Numbered from the stretch's first letter, positions 48,701 through 58,122 are shown. The stretch: 64,000 bases of DNA from Pseudomonas frederiksbergensis (GCF_003732275.1 NZ_MOBM01000017.1:49185-113184); one strand, 5' to 3'. Notes: generated by a model not told the origin, from the letters alone. Translations and numbers: made by a program.

Positions 48701-49493
48701 ACTGGTCAGCAGCCAGATGCGCACCTCCAAAGCCCAGGGGCTGGGCAAGGTGGCTCAGCTGATGAACGAACACGTCAATGACCTGAGCGATTTTCTCACC
48801 AGAGACCACAAAGGAAAGATGCTGCCCGACTACCTGCTCAAGCTGGCGGAGGTGGTGACGGCAGAGCAACAGGGCATCATCGAAGAACTCGGGCGACTCA
48901 CCAAGGGCGTTGACCACATCAAAACCATTGTCGATGCCCAGCAGTCCTATGCCGTTGCCGTCAGTGTCGTCGAGACAGTGCCGGTCCCAGAGTTAATCGA
49001 TGACGCCTTGCGCATGAGTGCCGGATCACTGGCGCGCCAGGAGGTGACGGTGGTCAAGGAAATTGCCGACTTGCCCCTGCTGTCGCTGGACCGGCACCGG
49101 GTGCTGCTGATTCTGGTGAACCTGATCAGCAATGCCAAGCAGGCGTTGGACGGCGTGATCGATCGCAGCCCGTGCATCACGTTCGTCGCCTCCCTTGCTG
49201 ACGGGCCAGTATTGCGTATCACGGTGGCCGACAACGGCAATGGGATTGCGCCAGAGTACCTGACGCTTATCTTTTCGCATGGCTTCACTACTCGCAAAGA
49301 CGGTCACGGTTTTGGCCTGCACAGCTGCGCGCTAGCCGCGATGGAAATGGGTGGCAGCTTGACCGTGCACAGCGACGGGGACGGACAGGGCGCAACCTTC
49401 ACCCTCGATATCCCCCTTGATGCTCCGCCAGAATCAGCGATGAACACCGAACCGGCGCATCCTACTGGTCGACGATATGCCCGCGATTTATGA
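45720..49493 (+). CDS. Hybrid sensor histidine kinase with two kinase-like modules and a receiver
   Basis: This 1257-residue protein has a first membrane helix at about residues 18-38 and a long helical periplasmic sensor to about 420 (TorS-like in size). The second helix (about 421-441) is followed by a HAMP (PIVALASVMRRLAAGDLNAEI) and coiled coil. HisKA has His562 in VSHELRTPLTL; HATPase has NLVSNAIKFT and GTGIGLAL. The receiver has Asp886 in SDVMMPELDG. A second kinase-like module follows, with TVLHNVGNVLNSV (His980), NLISNAKQAL, DNGNGIAPEY and GFGLHSCALAAMEMGG. The H-N-V-G-N kinase tail is usual in kinases that phosphorylate a following response regulator. GGGAGGCGAGG precedes the ATG. 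The C-terminal 17 residues overlap a regulator remnant and may be altered. Confidence 0.87.
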   Translation: MLAFKPARDRPIAVRIGLAVAALVFLMLAVSLVNLYGLRGMVRAVDSASHSAEILASVNGATGRVENFIATRDQESLFQAEGMVATAIAGLTAIPVAEAESLKGSLERLAAAIAVLRAATLTMDGETENMTAHYGRMREATILVEQGIADGLKGLDSRTADHEARVSNIESAHRILDILRNGERIVTANVAKMLVTGDGAAATAARNACAALPPVVEQLREVMGAPQEGETLDQLATAVAAASLAVEHLGEAPKLRGGEALRHLAAVEDVAERLEAMLGEVDEHVAHDANDIQAATGLLHNAAALSKRFAERVATLEAQTLSFRLSPSAEVAGSVGDILDELSRLSRVLPSSVGQQAKATPLTVNDQIAGYRAAFARFHQASSSLSGARDQVRNEARNAGLLVARFAGEARSDALVHNDRGMLATVVAGTVAILLAGAIAWSTSRFVAQPIVALASVMRRLAAGDLNAEIASAGRGDEIGIMTRAVRVFQENALRIRVLEAEAEAERQQVQASLERMVAERTDTLHQQTEVLEAQAVELIQARNQAETANQAKSDFVATVSHELRTPLTLILAPLEQLSAATTPPADWRVQIDRAQRNALRLMNRVNEILDFSKAEAGKFELWPAPIDLNKTVGVLAEDAAMVAKGKGCTLTCSIDPALGTVFLDPRHFEKILLNLVSNAIKFTPAGGTVHLAVTPLDGERFELAVQDSGIGIAPDKLPLLFQRFSQIDNSATRHYSGTGIGLALVKDLAELMGGEVGVNSEPGRGSCFFVRLPLGAEQNTVLIEASNMHERSSPSTTSTTEQRHLRFDDGRHGSSNDRPSTEGADDEQHPEHASQSRVLVVDDSPEMLGYLRELLHNDYIVATAADGEQAWALLQRRPIDVVVSDVMMPELDGFGLTARIKASAGFAHLPVILLTARGGSEACVSGLESGADDYIAKPFSPLELKARVRAALRMSQVQTELHAKSRQAGMAEIATTVLHNVGNVLNSVNISAELVSSQMRTSKAQGLGKVAQLMNEHVNDLSDFLTRDHKGKMLPDYLLKLAEVVTAEQQGIIEELGRLTKGVDHIKTIVDAQQSYAVAVSVVETVPVPELIDDALRMSAGSLARQEVTVVKEIADLPLLSLDRHRVLLILVNLISNAKQALDGVIDRSPCITFVASLADGPVLRITVADNGNGIAPEYLTLIFSHGFTTRKDGHGFGLHSCALAAMEMGGSLTVHSDGDGQGATFTLDIPLDAPPESAMNTEPAHPTGRRYARDL

Positions 49494-49567
49494 GGATCTC
49501 CGCAAAATCCTCGCATCTCTGGTGCTCGAGCATCCCGGTTTCAACGACGCCGAGGCGGCGCTATGCC
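49441..49567 (+). pseudogene. 5' remnant of a response regulator gene
   Basis: Out of frame with the kinase end, the sequence reads RRILLVDDMPAIYEDLRKIL and then GFNDAEAAL. This matches the start of the receiver at 42577 (RRILIIDDTPSIHEDFFRIL). No start codon is in frame; a small deletion near 49452 would explain this. After 49567 the similarity stops. It was the cognate regulator gene directly after the kinase and has been deleted. Confidence 0.6.
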
Positions 49568-49686
49568 TTTGTCGTTTCTGCCTCGCAATGTTCGACAGGC
49601 TCTCTCTCCTTAATGCGGCGTCGACTGGACCATCCTGCGTGCCAACTCATCTGGTCGCTACCAGAGGCGACGATCAGGTGAGGCAG

Positions 49687-50112
49687 CTACTTCTCCGTCC
49701 ATTTCCCGCCACCAGTTTCGCAATCGATCTTGGCCTGCGGCAGGTTCTCGACGCTGTAGTAATACGTGATGACCTGGGCATCGTCGGGAATGTTCAGCGG
49801 TTTGCTGTTCTTGTCCTTGCTGATGGACTGAGGGTTGGCCAGCGCCTCCGCAGTCAATGTGCCCAGGCAGGTAGCCCGATAGCGATCGCCGCACTGTGCG
49901 ACTTTTTTCTTGGTGCTGGTCAGCATTTCCTTGCTCTCGTTGCTGCAGGACCAGTCAATAGAGTCCACGGGCATGCCTTCGTATTCATAGCAGGAGTGTG
50001 TTTCGATCACGGGAACTGAAGGGCTTTGGGATCGGGTTTTGACGTCGCACCCTTGGGCCATCACCCACGTGGGGCACAGGCTGACGATCAGAAGCAGAAG
50101 AAGTCTGTTCAT
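49687..50112 (-). CDS. Secreted hypothetical protein
   Basis: This 141-residue protein has a clear signal peptide (MNRLLLLLIVSLCPTWVMAQG) and five or six cysteines in the mature part (CDVKTRS, HSCYEYEG, WSCSNESK, QCGDRYRATC, DCETGGG), suggesting disulfides in the periplasm. AGGAGAGG precedes the ATG. No family is recognised. Similar small exported proteins are common in Pseudomonas. Confidence 0.65.
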   Translation of the reverse strand: MNRLLLLLIVSLCPTWVMAQGCDVKTRSQSPSVPVIETHSCYEYEGMPVDSIDWSCSNESKEMLTSTKKKVAQCGDRYRATCLGTLTAEALANPQSISKDKNSKPLNIPDDAQVITYYYSVENLPQAKIDCETGGGKWTEK

Positions 50113-50159
50113 CGATATTTCCTCTCCTAAAGCGCCCCGTGTGGGGACAAAGGAGTCAG

Positions 50160-50444
50160 CTACACGAATGGCTGGCCGGTGAAACCGCGCGGCAGTCTTT
50201 GCAACCCAGGCATTTCGATCAGCCGCTGGGTCCAGGCTGCGCGCCAGTCAGTGGCTGTGTGAGCGACTTTGGCCTTGCGTGCGGCGCGACGGGCAGCGTT
50301 GCGTTCGGCTTTGCGTGCTTCTTTGAACGCATCGGTGTTGCGGCAGCTTCTGCATTTCACGCGAGTCAGTATGGTGCTTGAAGTCAGCTTGCTGCCTTTG
50401 TGCCCGCAAGCAAGGTGCCCGCCGACTTTGAAGTGAGTGACCAT
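50160..50444 (-). CDS. Hypothetical small basic protein with a zinc-ribbon-like N-terminus
   Basis: This 94-residue protein starts MVTHFKVGGHLACGHKG and continues to VKCRSCRNTDAF. The C-x-H...C-x-x-C spacing could bind zinc. A very basic helix rich in R, K and A follows (residues 42-60). AAGGAGATG precedes the ATG, which supports translation. The function is unknown; nucleic-acid binding is a guess from charge. Confidence 0.6.
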   Translation of the reverse strand: MVTHFKVGGHLACGHKGSKLTSSTILTRVKCRSCRNTDAFKEARKAERNAARRAARKAKVAHTATDWRAAWTQRLIEMPGLQRLPRGFTGQPFV

Positions 50445-50514
50445 GAGACATCTCCTTCGTGATGTGTAATCGTTCGACAGACGGGCGAGGGCGTTCGTTC
50501 GCTATATAGCAGGC

Positions 50515-50542
50515 AAAAAAAAGGCCCGCATGCGGGCGGGCC
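50515..50542 (-). terminator. Minus-strand terminator
   Basis: The stem GGCCCGC (50523-50529) with GCGGGCC (50536-50542) is followed on the minus strand by a run of eight T residues. It is the second of two tandem terminators after the 50749-50979 gene. Confidence 0.65.
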
Positions 50543-50621
50543 AGGGGATTTCTTGAAAGGAGTCTGTGTACTGTAGGGGGGCAGTTGTGAAGGCGGTGTG
50601 AAATGTGGAAAGAGCACAAAC

Positions 50622-50650
50622 AAAAAAAGCCCGGCAAACTTGGCCGGGTT
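50622..50650 (-). terminator. Minus-strand terminator
   Basis: The stem AGCCCGGC (50628-50635) pairs with GCCGGGTT (50643-50650) with one wobble pair, followed on the minus strand by a T-run. It lies downstream of the 50749-50979 gene. Confidence 0.7.
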
Positions 50651-50748
50651 GGTATGTGGCGCAGACAGGTATAAGCCTGATGACGATGATGTCACCGTTC
50701 AGGCATCCTGACTCGGGCTCTGTCCCTGGTTTGAGTACCTTGGTCGAC

Positions 50749-50979
50749 TCATCTGAAACGAGGCAGCGGCGGCTCGACAGGTTTGAGTGAAGAGAGCGCG
50801 CTGCGAATCTGCGGCGTGTCTTTCTCGATGTCGTTCAGACGATCGCGAATCCTGAGGGCTGTCGGATGCCCCCCTTGATTATCAACCCAATCGGCGATTT
50901 CCTTACACGCAGCGGCAAGGCGCGCCTGACGGGAGTCAAGCAGGGTGAGCAGGGTGGTGATGGACTCTTTCTCGGACAT
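50749..50979 (-). CDS. Hypothetical small helical protein
   Basis: This 76-residue protein starts at ATG 50979 (GGAGGTG at 9 bp); the earlier ATG at 50988 is too close to the ribosome-binding site. It is charged and helical (ESITTLLTLLDSRQARLAAACKEIADWV) with a proline-rich tail. It has no recognised family. Terminators at both sides show it is an independent unit. Confidence 0.6.
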   Translation of the reverse strand: MSEKESITTLLTLLDSRQARLAAACKEIADWVDNQGGHPTALRIRDRLNDIEKDTPQIRSALSSLKPVEPPLPRFR

Positions 50980-51021
50980 GACATACACCTCCGTTCAAAG
51001 AAATCGGGTAAAGGGCAACAA

Positions 51022-51044
51022 AAAGCCCGCGAGGAGCGAGCTTT
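51022..51044 (-). terminator. Minus-strand terminator
   Basis: The stem AAAGCCCGC (51022-51030) with GCGAGCTTT (51036-51044) has one mismatch; T residues follow on the minus strand. It lies after the 51110-51367 gene. Confidence 0.55.
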
Positions 51045-51109
51045 CTGCCGGTGGGTCGCTGATCCTTCAGCTCCTTTGAGTATAGACCCGCAAGTAAAAC
51101 AGGTCAGCT

Positions 51110-51367
51110 TCAGGCTTGCCGGGACTTGGGCGAGCTGACCGCGTTAAGTCGCCGACATTCGCGCGCGGCGTCCTCTTCAAGATCGAAGCCGTCACCGATG
51201 AAGCCGCGAGTACGGGTATCGGTGATGCGATACCAGACGGCAGCGTCGGGTGGCGGGTGATCGGGTTCTCCGGCCCGGCGGCCATGAATGATGATCTTGT
51301 TGCAGCGTTTCACAACGAAAATGTCTTCCATGGCGTCACCGAAGCTATTCGTATTCAGATCAAGCAT
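51110..51367 (-). CDS. Hypothetical small protein
   Basis: This 85-residue protein starts at ATG 51367 (AAAGGG at 5 bp). It has a compact domain pattern, MEDIFVVKRCNKIIIHGRRAGEPD then VWYRITDTRTRGFIGDGFDLEEDAARECRRLN, like short fluorescent-Pseudomonas proteins of unknown role. The ribosome-binding site can pair with GCCCTTT upstream (51394-51400), so translation may be limited by structure. It lies downstream of topoisomerase IB. Confidence 0.55.
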   Translation of the reverse strand: MLDLNTNSFGDAMEDIFVVKRCNKIIIHGRRAGEPDHPPPDAAVWYRITDTRTRGFIGDGFDLEEDAARECRRLNAVSSPKSRQA

Positions 51368-51435
51368 AGAAGCCCTTTGCAATCACGCAAAAAAAGGGCA
51401 GGTCAGTTCGTCGGTTTAATCCGCCTTGAAATGGC

Positions 51436-52473
51436 TCATGGTGTTTCGGCCGTCTCGATAAGCTTCTCTAGAAGCACAGCCAGCGCGACTTCTTCTGCCC
51501 TCAACCTTTTACGTCCCCTCGATCGCGGCAGTTCGGATAATGCGCCCTGCATGAAACCATCGACGACCGCCGGATGGATGTAGCACTTGCGGCAAACCGC
51601 CGGGGTATTGCCCAACTGCCGGGCGACGTTCTTGACCATTTCCACCACATGCCGCTTCGCGTCGGCTTCCGATTCCCACTGCAACTCGCGCAGCACCGCC
51701 AACGCCAGTGCACTGCCAGCCCAGGTGCGGTAGTCCTTGGCGGTGAAATCGGCGCCGGTCAGCGTCTGCAAGTAGGCGTTGACGTCGGAGGAACTGATGG
51801 TGTGCCGCTCGCCGTTTTCGTCCAGATACTGAAAGAGGTTTTGCCCGGGGATTTCCAGGCAACGTTTGATAATCCGCGCCAGGCGCCGGTCTTTGATGGT
51901 GATCTGGTGCTCGATGCCGCTCTTGCCGCGAAACTGGAACAGGATCGCGCTGCCGTTGACCTCGACATGACGGCTGCGCAGAGTCGTCAGACCATAAGAG
52001 CGATTATCTCGGGCGTACTGAGTGTTGCCGACCCGGATCAGCGTCGCATCGAGCAAGGTAATCACCGTGGCCATGACCTTGTCGCGGCTGAAGCCGGGCG
52101 CGGCCAACAGAGTTTCAAGCTGTTTGCGCAGTTTCGGCAGGGCCAGGCCGAAGTCCCGCAAGCGCGAGTATTTGTCGGCATCGCGCACTTCCCGCCAGCG
52201 CGGGTGATAACGGTATTGCTTGCGGCCGCGAGCGTCGCGGCCGGTGGCTTGCAGATGACCACGCGGGTCGGGGCAAATCCATACATCGGTGTAGGCGGGT
52301 GGCACCGCGAGCGCATTGATGCGTTTGATTTCATCCGGATCGGTAATGCGCTGCCCCGCCGGGTCGAAGTAGCAAAACTTGCCGCGCAGGAGCTTGCGGG
52401 TGATGCCGGGCTGGCTGTCATCGACGTAATGCAGGTCGGGCGGCAGAACATCGGGCAACGCGGTATCTGGCAT
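51436..52473 (-). CDS. DNA topoisomerase IB
   Basis: This protein of about 345 residues has the bacterial/poxvirus-type topoisomerase IB pattern: RGKFCYFDPAGQRITDPDEIKRINALAVPPAYTDVWI split over the N-terminal domain, and catalytic core RVGNTQYARDNRSYGLTTLRSRHV, FRGKSGIEHQITI, FTAKDYRTWAGS and the tyrosine in CRKCYIHPAVVDGF. It relaxes supercoils by nicking one strand through a 3'-phosphotyrosine. I chose ATG 52473 (AGGA upstream); ATG 52500 is an alternative. Confidence 0.9.
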   Translation of the reverse strand: MPDTALPDVLPPDLHYVDDSQPGITRKLLRGKFCYFDPAGQRITDPDEIKRINALAVPPAYTDVWICPDPRGHLQATGRDARGRKQYRYHPRWREVRDADKYSRLRDFGLALPKLRKQLETLLAAPGFSRDKVMATVITLLDATLIRVGNTQYARDNRSYGLTTLRSRHVEVNGSAILFQFRGKSGIEHQITIKDRRLARIIKRCLEIPGQNLFQYLDENGERHTISSSDVNAYLQTLTGADFTAKDYRTWAGSALALAVLRELQWESEADAKRHVVEMVKNVARQLGNTPAVCRKCYIHPAVVDGFMQGALSELPRSRGRKRLRAEEVALAVLLEKLIETAETP

Positions 52474-52571
52474 GGCGGGCAATCCTGGGCGACGAATCAT
52501 GGGGTGTTAAGCCATTGACCGCGCACTGTTGCCGGGGTGCCTAGAGAATGCCTGGAGAGTGCCGACAGATT

Positions 52572-53651
52572 TTATGCCAGCACCGCCACTGCTTTGATTT
52601 GCGCCCAGAGTTGCTGTCCGGGATGCACGCCCAGTTGATCCCGGGAGTAGCGGGTGATCCGCGCCAACAACGGTGTGCCGGCCGCGTTCAGGCGAATCAG
52701 CACGTGAGCGGCGTTATCGGCGCCGATTTCACTGATCACCGTGACCGGCAGGCGATTGAGGATGCTGCTTTGCTCGACGCCTTGCAAACTCAGGCTGATA
52801 TCCCGCGCCTGGACCTTGCAGCGCAGTGCCTGGCCTTCAGCCATCGGCGAATGGGCGACCCGAATGCTCAGCTCCGTGTTGGGCAGTTGCAAGGTCAACA
52901 ATTGGTAGTCGGCGTCATAGGCGCTGACGTGCCCTTCGATCACCACGCCGGCGTCGTCGCCCAGCGCTAGCGGCAGATCGAGCCGGGCCAGGGTTTCGCC
53001 GATGGCGCCGCTGGCCAGCGCCTTACCGTTGCTGAGCAACACGAGGTGGTCAGCGAGCCGCGCGACTTCATCCTGGGAATGGCTGACGTACAACACAGGG
53101 ATGTCCAGCTCATCGTGCAGCCGTTGCAGATACGGCAGGATTTCGTTTTTACGCTGGGTATCGAGTGCCGCCAGCGGTTCGTCCATCAGCAATAGTTTCG
53201 GGCTGGTGAGCAGGGCGCGAGCGATGCCGATCCGCTGGCGCTCGCCGCCAGAAAGGTTTTGCGGATTACGGCCCAGCAAATGACCAATCCCCAGTAACTC
53301 AGTGGCATGGGCCATGTCGACCCGGCGCTGTTGGCGGGGAATACGTCTGAGGCCGAACTCCAGATTGGCCCGCACCGATAAATGCGGGAACAGGCTGGCT
53401 TCCTGGAAGACATAACCCAAGGCGCGTTTATGCGGAGGGACAAAAATCCCCTTGTCGCTGTCTTGCCAGATTTCATCGTTGACCTGAATAAAACCCTGCC
53501 CGGCCTGCTCCAGACCGGCGATGCAGCGCAGGCAGGTGGTTTTGCCCGAACCGGAATGGCCGTAAAGCGCCGTCACTCCGCGGCCGGGCAGTTGCAGGTC
53601 CACATCCAGAGAGAATCCCGAATAATTCAGTTTCAAGCGCGTATGAATCAT
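52572..53651 (-). CDS. modC: Molybdate ABC transporter ATPase
   Basis: This 359-residue ATPase has Walker [10 protein letters not shown], signature [15 protein letters not shown], Walker [13 protein letters not shown] and switch [17 protein letters not shown]-terminal TOBE/MOP domain ([28 protein letters not shown]) binds oxyanion and allows regulation of uptake. It is the last gene of the modABC operon, beginning 3 bp after modB, with GGAGC upstream of the ATG. Confidence 0.93.
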   Translation of the reverse strand: MIHTRLKLNYSGFSLDVDLQLPGRGVTALYGHSGSGKTTCLRCIAGLEQAGQGFIQVNDEIWQDSDKGIFVPPHKRALGYVFQEASLFPHLSVRANLEFGLRRIPRQQRRVDMAHATELLGIGHLLGRNPQNLSGGERQRIGIARALLTSPKLLLMDEPLAALDTQRKNEILPYLQRLHDELDIPVLYVSHSQDEVARLADHLVLLSNGKALASGAIGETLARLDLPLALGDDAGVVIEGHVSAYDADYQLLTLQLPNTELSIRVAHSPMAEGQALRCKVQARDISLSLQGVEQSSILNRLPVTVISEIGADNAAHVLIRLNAAGTPLLARITRYSRDQLGVHPGQQLWAQIKAVAVLA

Positions 53652-53654
53652 CGA

Positions 53655-54335
53655 TCAGCTCCAGACCGCTTTGGTTTTACGGCTGGAGTAGAGCGCCAGC
53701 AATACCGCAAAAGAGAACACCAGCATCGCCCCGGCCAGCCAATGCGCCTGGGCGTATTCCATGGCTTCGACGTGATCGTAGATCTGCACCGAGACCACGC
53801 GGGTCTTGTCAGGAATGTTGCCGCCGATCATCAATACAACGCCGAACTCGCCGACGGTATGGGCGAAACCGAGAATGGCCGCGGTGATGAAACCGGGGCG
53901 GGCCAGCGGCACAATCACGCTGAAAAACGTGTCCCAGGGATTGGCGCGCAAGGTTGCAGCCACTTCCAGTGGGCGGGTGCCGATGGCGGAAAAAGCATTT
54001 TGCAGCGGTTGGACCACGAACGGCATCGAGTACAGCACCGAGCCGATCACCAACCCCGCAAAACTGAAGGTCAAGGTGCCGAGGCCCAGCGATTGAGTGA
54101 AGTGGCCGAGCCACCCGTTAGGGCCGAGCGCCAGCAACAAGTAAAAGCCGATCACCGTGGGCGGCAGCACCAGGGGCAGGGCGACGATCGCCCCGATCGG
54201 GCCACGCAGCCAGGAACGGGTGCGCGATAGCCATAACGCAATCGGAGTGCCGATGACCAACAGGATCACGGTCGTCAGGGACGCCAGTTTGAGAGTCAGC
54301 CAGATGGCGGAATAATCGGCACTCGATAGCGTCAT
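53655..54335 (-). CDS. modB: Molybdate ABC transporter permease
   Basis: This 226-residue permease has five or six helices and the EAA loop [29 protein letters not shown]. The [26 protein letters not shown] segment is typical of ModB. Its ATG directly follows the modA stop (TAAATG), so the two are translationally coupled. It forms the homodimeric channel of the molybdate importer. Confidence 0.93.
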   Translation of the reverse strand: MTLSSADYSAIWLTLKLASLTTVILLVIGTPIALWLSRTRSWLRGPIGAIVALPLVLPPTVIGFYLLLALGPNGWLGHFTQSLGLGTLTFSFAGLVIGSVLYSMPFVVQPLQNAFSAIGTRPLEVAATLRANPWDTFFSVIVPLARPGFITAAILGFAHTVGEFGVVLMIGGNIPDKTRVVSVQIYDHVEAMEYAQAHWLAGAMLVFSFAVLLALYSSRKTKAVWS

Positions 54336-55334
<999 letters not shown>

Positions 55335-55346
55335 TTAACTGGAGTC

Positions 55347-55370
55347 GGGGCAAGCCCCCTCGCCACAAGG
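55347..55370. repeat. Single REP element of a second type
   Basis: GGGGCAAGCCCCCTCGCCAC and four further bases form a REP-like hairpin (GGGGC/GCCCC) common in fluorescent pseudomonads. It differs from the neighbouring REPIN core and abuts the stop of the nitronate monooxygenase gene. Confidence 0.6.
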
Positions 55371-55371
55371 T

Positions 55372-56436
55372 TTAGCGGTGGGTTAGCTTGGCCAACGCCT
55401 CATCCGCCAAACGCCGGGTCAGCTCTGCCGAAGTCATTTCAACGCCCAACGTAAACGCCTGCCCGGCCCAAAGACTGCTGAAATCCGCCTCTGCTTTCGC
55501 TCGCAATGGCATCAACGCACCGCCCGCCAACGGGAACGCCGGCGCTTTGGCGCTCATTGGCCCCAGCTCACGCATCACTCGATTGAGAATCCCGCGTGCC
55601 GGGCGCCCGGTGAAAATGTTGGTGACCGCGGTCTCGCTTTCCTTGGCCGTGCGCAACGCCTTCTGGTGAGACGCGCTGACTTTGGCCTCCGGTGTGAACA
55701 AATAAGCCGTACCCACCTGGACCGCGGAAGCGCCCAGCAGAAACGCCGCCGCGACACCCCGCGCATCTCCAATCCCGCCCGCCGCAATTACCGGCACGCT
55801 CACCGCATCGACAATTTGTGGCACCAGGGCGAAGGTCCCCACCTGACTGCTCAGGTCATCACTGAGGAACATTCCCCGGTGGCCGCCAGCCTCGTAACCC
55901 ATGGCGATGATCGCGTCGCAACCATGCTGTTCCAGCCAGACGGCTTCTTCGACCGTAGTCGCCGAGGAAAGAATTTTCGCCCCGGTGGCTTTTACCCGAT
56001 CCAGCAGGGACTTTTCCGGCAGGCCGAAGTGAAAACTCACCACTTCGGGACGAAATTCTTCGATCACTTCGCAGGCCGCATTATCGAACGGCGCGCGATT
56101 GGACACCGGCGTCGGTGCGTCGAAATCGACCCCCAATTCCCGATAGTACGGTTCCAGCAGGTTCTTCCAGTCCTTGGCGCGCTGCTCATCGGGCGGTGGA
56201 GGTTGATGGCAGAAGAAATTGACGTTGAACGGGCGCTGGGTGTGTTGGCGAATCGTTTTAAGCTCCTCACGCAACTGCTCGATGCTCAGCATCGCGGCGG
56301 GCATCGAGCCCAGGCCGCCAGCGTTGCTCGCCGCAATCACCATGGCCGACGTCGTCGCGCCGGCCATGGGGCCCTGGATGATCGGCAATTCGATCCCGAG
56401 CAGGTCAAGAATGCGGGTGTCTGGCCATTGGCTCAT
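55372..56436 (-). CDS. Nitronate monooxygenase (NMO/2-nitropropane dioxygenase family)
   Basis: This protein of 354 residues starts at ATG 56436 (GGAGGAC upstream). The FMN barrel shows LLGIELPIIQGPMAGATTSAMVIAASNAGGLGS over the N-terminus, then GCDAIIAMGYEAGGHRG with the conserved catalytic histidine, and VPVIAAGGIGDARGVAAAFLLGASAVQVGTAYL. Class I NMOs oxidise alkyl nitronates such as propionate 3-nitronate. It is divergent from the acuI-like gene. Confidence 0.88.
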   Translation of the reverse strand: MSQWPDTRILDLLGIELPIIQGPMAGATTSAMVIAASNAGGLGSMPAAMLSIEQLREELKTIRQHTQRPFNVNFFCHQPPPPDEQRAKDWKNLLEPYYRELGVDFDAPTPVSNRAPFDNAACEVIEEFRPEVVSFHFGLPEKSLLDRVKATGAKILSSATTVEEAVWLEQHGCDAIIAMGYEAGGHRGMFLSDDLSSQVGTFALVPQIVDAVSVPVIAAGGIGDARGVAAAFLLGASAVQVGTAYLFTPEAKVSASHQKALRTAKESETAVTNIFTGRPARGILNRVMRELGPMSAKAPAFPLAGGALMPLRAKAEADFSSLWAGQAFTLGVEMTSAELTRRLADEALAKLTHR

Positions 56437-56596
56437 GTGCAGTGTCCTCCGACGTCGGTAGAAGCGAATTTGTATCAGTAATGACTGACACAAGGCCAGT
56501 CGAGTTTGAGGATTGGCTTAAAGTCGGCTACGGCGATGTGTTTTCATGTGTTATTTCAACAGCACGACAACTGAGCGATTCCATCGGGAGGCAGTG

Positions 56597-57580
56597 ATGT
56601 TCAAAGGCATTTTGATCGACAAGGACGACAGCGGTTACCGGGCCACGCTGCAAGAGATCAGTGATGATCAATTGCCTGAAGGCGATGTGACGGTGCGTGT
56701 GGCGTACAGCACGCTGAATTTCAAGGATGGCCTGGCGATCACCGGCAGCAGCCCGGTGGTGCGCAAATTTCCGATGGTGCCGGGGATCGATCTGGCGGGC
56801 ACTGTCGAAGTCAGCGGTCATCCGGACTACAAGGTCGGTGATCAAGTCCTGCTCAATGGCTGGGGGGCGGGCGAAGGACATTGGGGCGGACTGGCCCAGA
56901 AAGCTCGCTTGAATGGCGACTGGCTGATCCCGTTGCCCAAAGCATTCACCGCCGCGCAAGCGATGGCCATCGGCACGGCCGGTTACACGGCGATGCTGAG
57001 CATCCTGGCGCTGGAGCACAACGGTGTGAACCCCGAGCAGGGCGAAGTGCTGGTGACGGGCGCCAACGGTGGCGTAGGCAGTTTCGCCATCGCGCTGCTG
57101 AGCAAACTCGGCTATCGCGTGGTGGCATCCACGGGCCGCACCGCCGAGCACGACTACCTCAAGCAATTGGGCGCCAGCGAAATCATCGATCGCGCCACGT
57201 TGTCCGAACCGGGCAAACCGTTGGCCAAGGAGCGTTGGGCGGCGGTGATCGACTCGGTCGGTAGCCACACGCTGGCCAACGCTTGCGCAAGTACTCGGGC
57301 CAACGGCACCGTCGCCGCCTGCGGCCTGGCCCAAGGCATGGATTTCCCGGCCTCCGTCGCGCCGTTCATTTTGCGCGGTGTGACCCTTGCCGGTATCAAC
57401 AGCGTGACCCAGCCCAAAGCCAAGCGGATACTGGCCTGGAATCGCTTGGCCAAGGATCTGGACTTCGCCTTGCTGCCTCTGATCAGTCACGAAATCGGCT
57501 TGAGCGAAGCCATCGACGCCGCGCCGCGCCTGCTCGCCGGCCAGTTGCGCGGTCGGGTGGTGGTCGACGTCAATCGTTGA
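56597..57580 (+). CDS. acuI: YhdH/AcuI-type quinone oxidoreductase (acrylyl-CoA reductase family)
   Basis: This 327-residue medium-chain reductase starts at ATG 56597 (GGGAGG upstream) and lacks zinc ligands. FKGILIDKDDSGYRATL, VPGIDLAGTV, LNGWGAGEGHWGGLAQKARL and NADPH-binding VTGANGGVGSFAIALLSKLG are characteristic of the YhdH/AcuI subfamily, which reduces acrylyl-CoA to propionyl-CoA with NADPH. It is divergent from the NMO gene. Confidence 0.88.
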   Translation: MFKGILIDKDDSGYRATLQEISDDQLPEGDVTVRVAYSTLNFKDGLAITGSSPVVRKFPMVPGIDLAGTVEVSGHPDYKVGDQVLLNGWGAGEGHWGGLAQKARLNGDWLIPLPKAFTAAQAMAIGTAGYTAMLSILALEHNGVNPEQGEVLVTGANGGVGSFAIALLSKLGYRVVASTGRTAEHDYLKQLGASEIIDRATLSEPGKPLAKERWAAVIDSVGSHTLANACASTRANGTVAACGLAQGMDFPASVAPFILRGVTLAGINSVTQPKAKRILAWNRLAKDLDFALLPLISHEIGLSEAIDAAPRLLAGQLRGRVVVDVNR

Positions 57581-57633
57581 TCGTCTTGGCGCCAATTAAA
57601 CAGACAAACTGTAGAAACAAGGAAATAGCGACA

Positions 57634-58122
57634 ATGGATGTAAAGCTGCGTGAAGTGCTGCCCTTTAGCGTCTCGGGTTTGCAGGTGCGAACCCTCAATG
57701 CCGCAGAGCAGCAGGCAGATACCGCGCGTATCGGCCCTATGTGGGAACAATTTTTCGTTGAGGACGTTTTCGACAAAATCGCCCACAAACAGCCGGATTC
57801 GTTTATGTACGGCGTTTATTCCAACTACGAGTCCGATGCTTCGGGCCACTTCGATGTAACCGCGGGTGCAGCGATCACCGCGCCCTCCGAGGATTTTGCG
57901 CAGATTCAGGTTGAGGGCGGCGATTACCTGGTGTTCAGCGCCAAAGGACCGATGCCCGACAGCGTCATCCAGACGTGGGGCCTGATCTGGGCTTACTTCG
58001 AGGATAACCCGCAGGTGCGCCGCAAGTTCGCCACGGACTTCGAGGTCTACACTGGCCCGGAGTCCGTGGCGGTCTACATCGGCATTCAGGATTCCGCTGC
58101 GTTTTCGCGTTCCAGCAACTGA
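57634..58122 (+). CDS. GyrI-like (AraC effector-binding) small-molecule-binding protein
   Basis: This 162-residue protein starts at ATG 57634 (AAGGAAATAG upstream). It is a stand-alone GyrI-like/SRPBCC-type effector domain, with MWEQFFVEDVFDKI, FMYGVYSNYESDASGHFDVTAG and YLVFSAKGPMPDSVIQTWGLIWAYF. Such proteins bind hydrophobic or cationic ligands; some modulate gyrase. Its 3' end overlaps the convergent ada gene by 37 bp. Confidence 0.82.
   Translation: MDVKLREVLPFSVSGLQVRTLNAAEQQADTARIGPMWEQFFVEDVFDKIAHKQPDSFMYGVYSNYESDASGHFDVTAGAAITAPSEDFAQIQVEGGDYLVFSAKGPMPDSVIQTWGLIWAYFEDNPQVRRKFATDFEVYTGPESVAVYIGIQDSAAFSRSSN

Noticed and set aside
56528..57595. 355-residue minus-strand frame
   Set aside because: Antisense shadow of the acuI-like gene; no coherent motifs.
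57283..57633. Upstream extension of the GyrI-like frame
   Set aside because: The extension reads through acuI in another frame. ATG 57634 has a proper ribosome-binding site and begins the domain.
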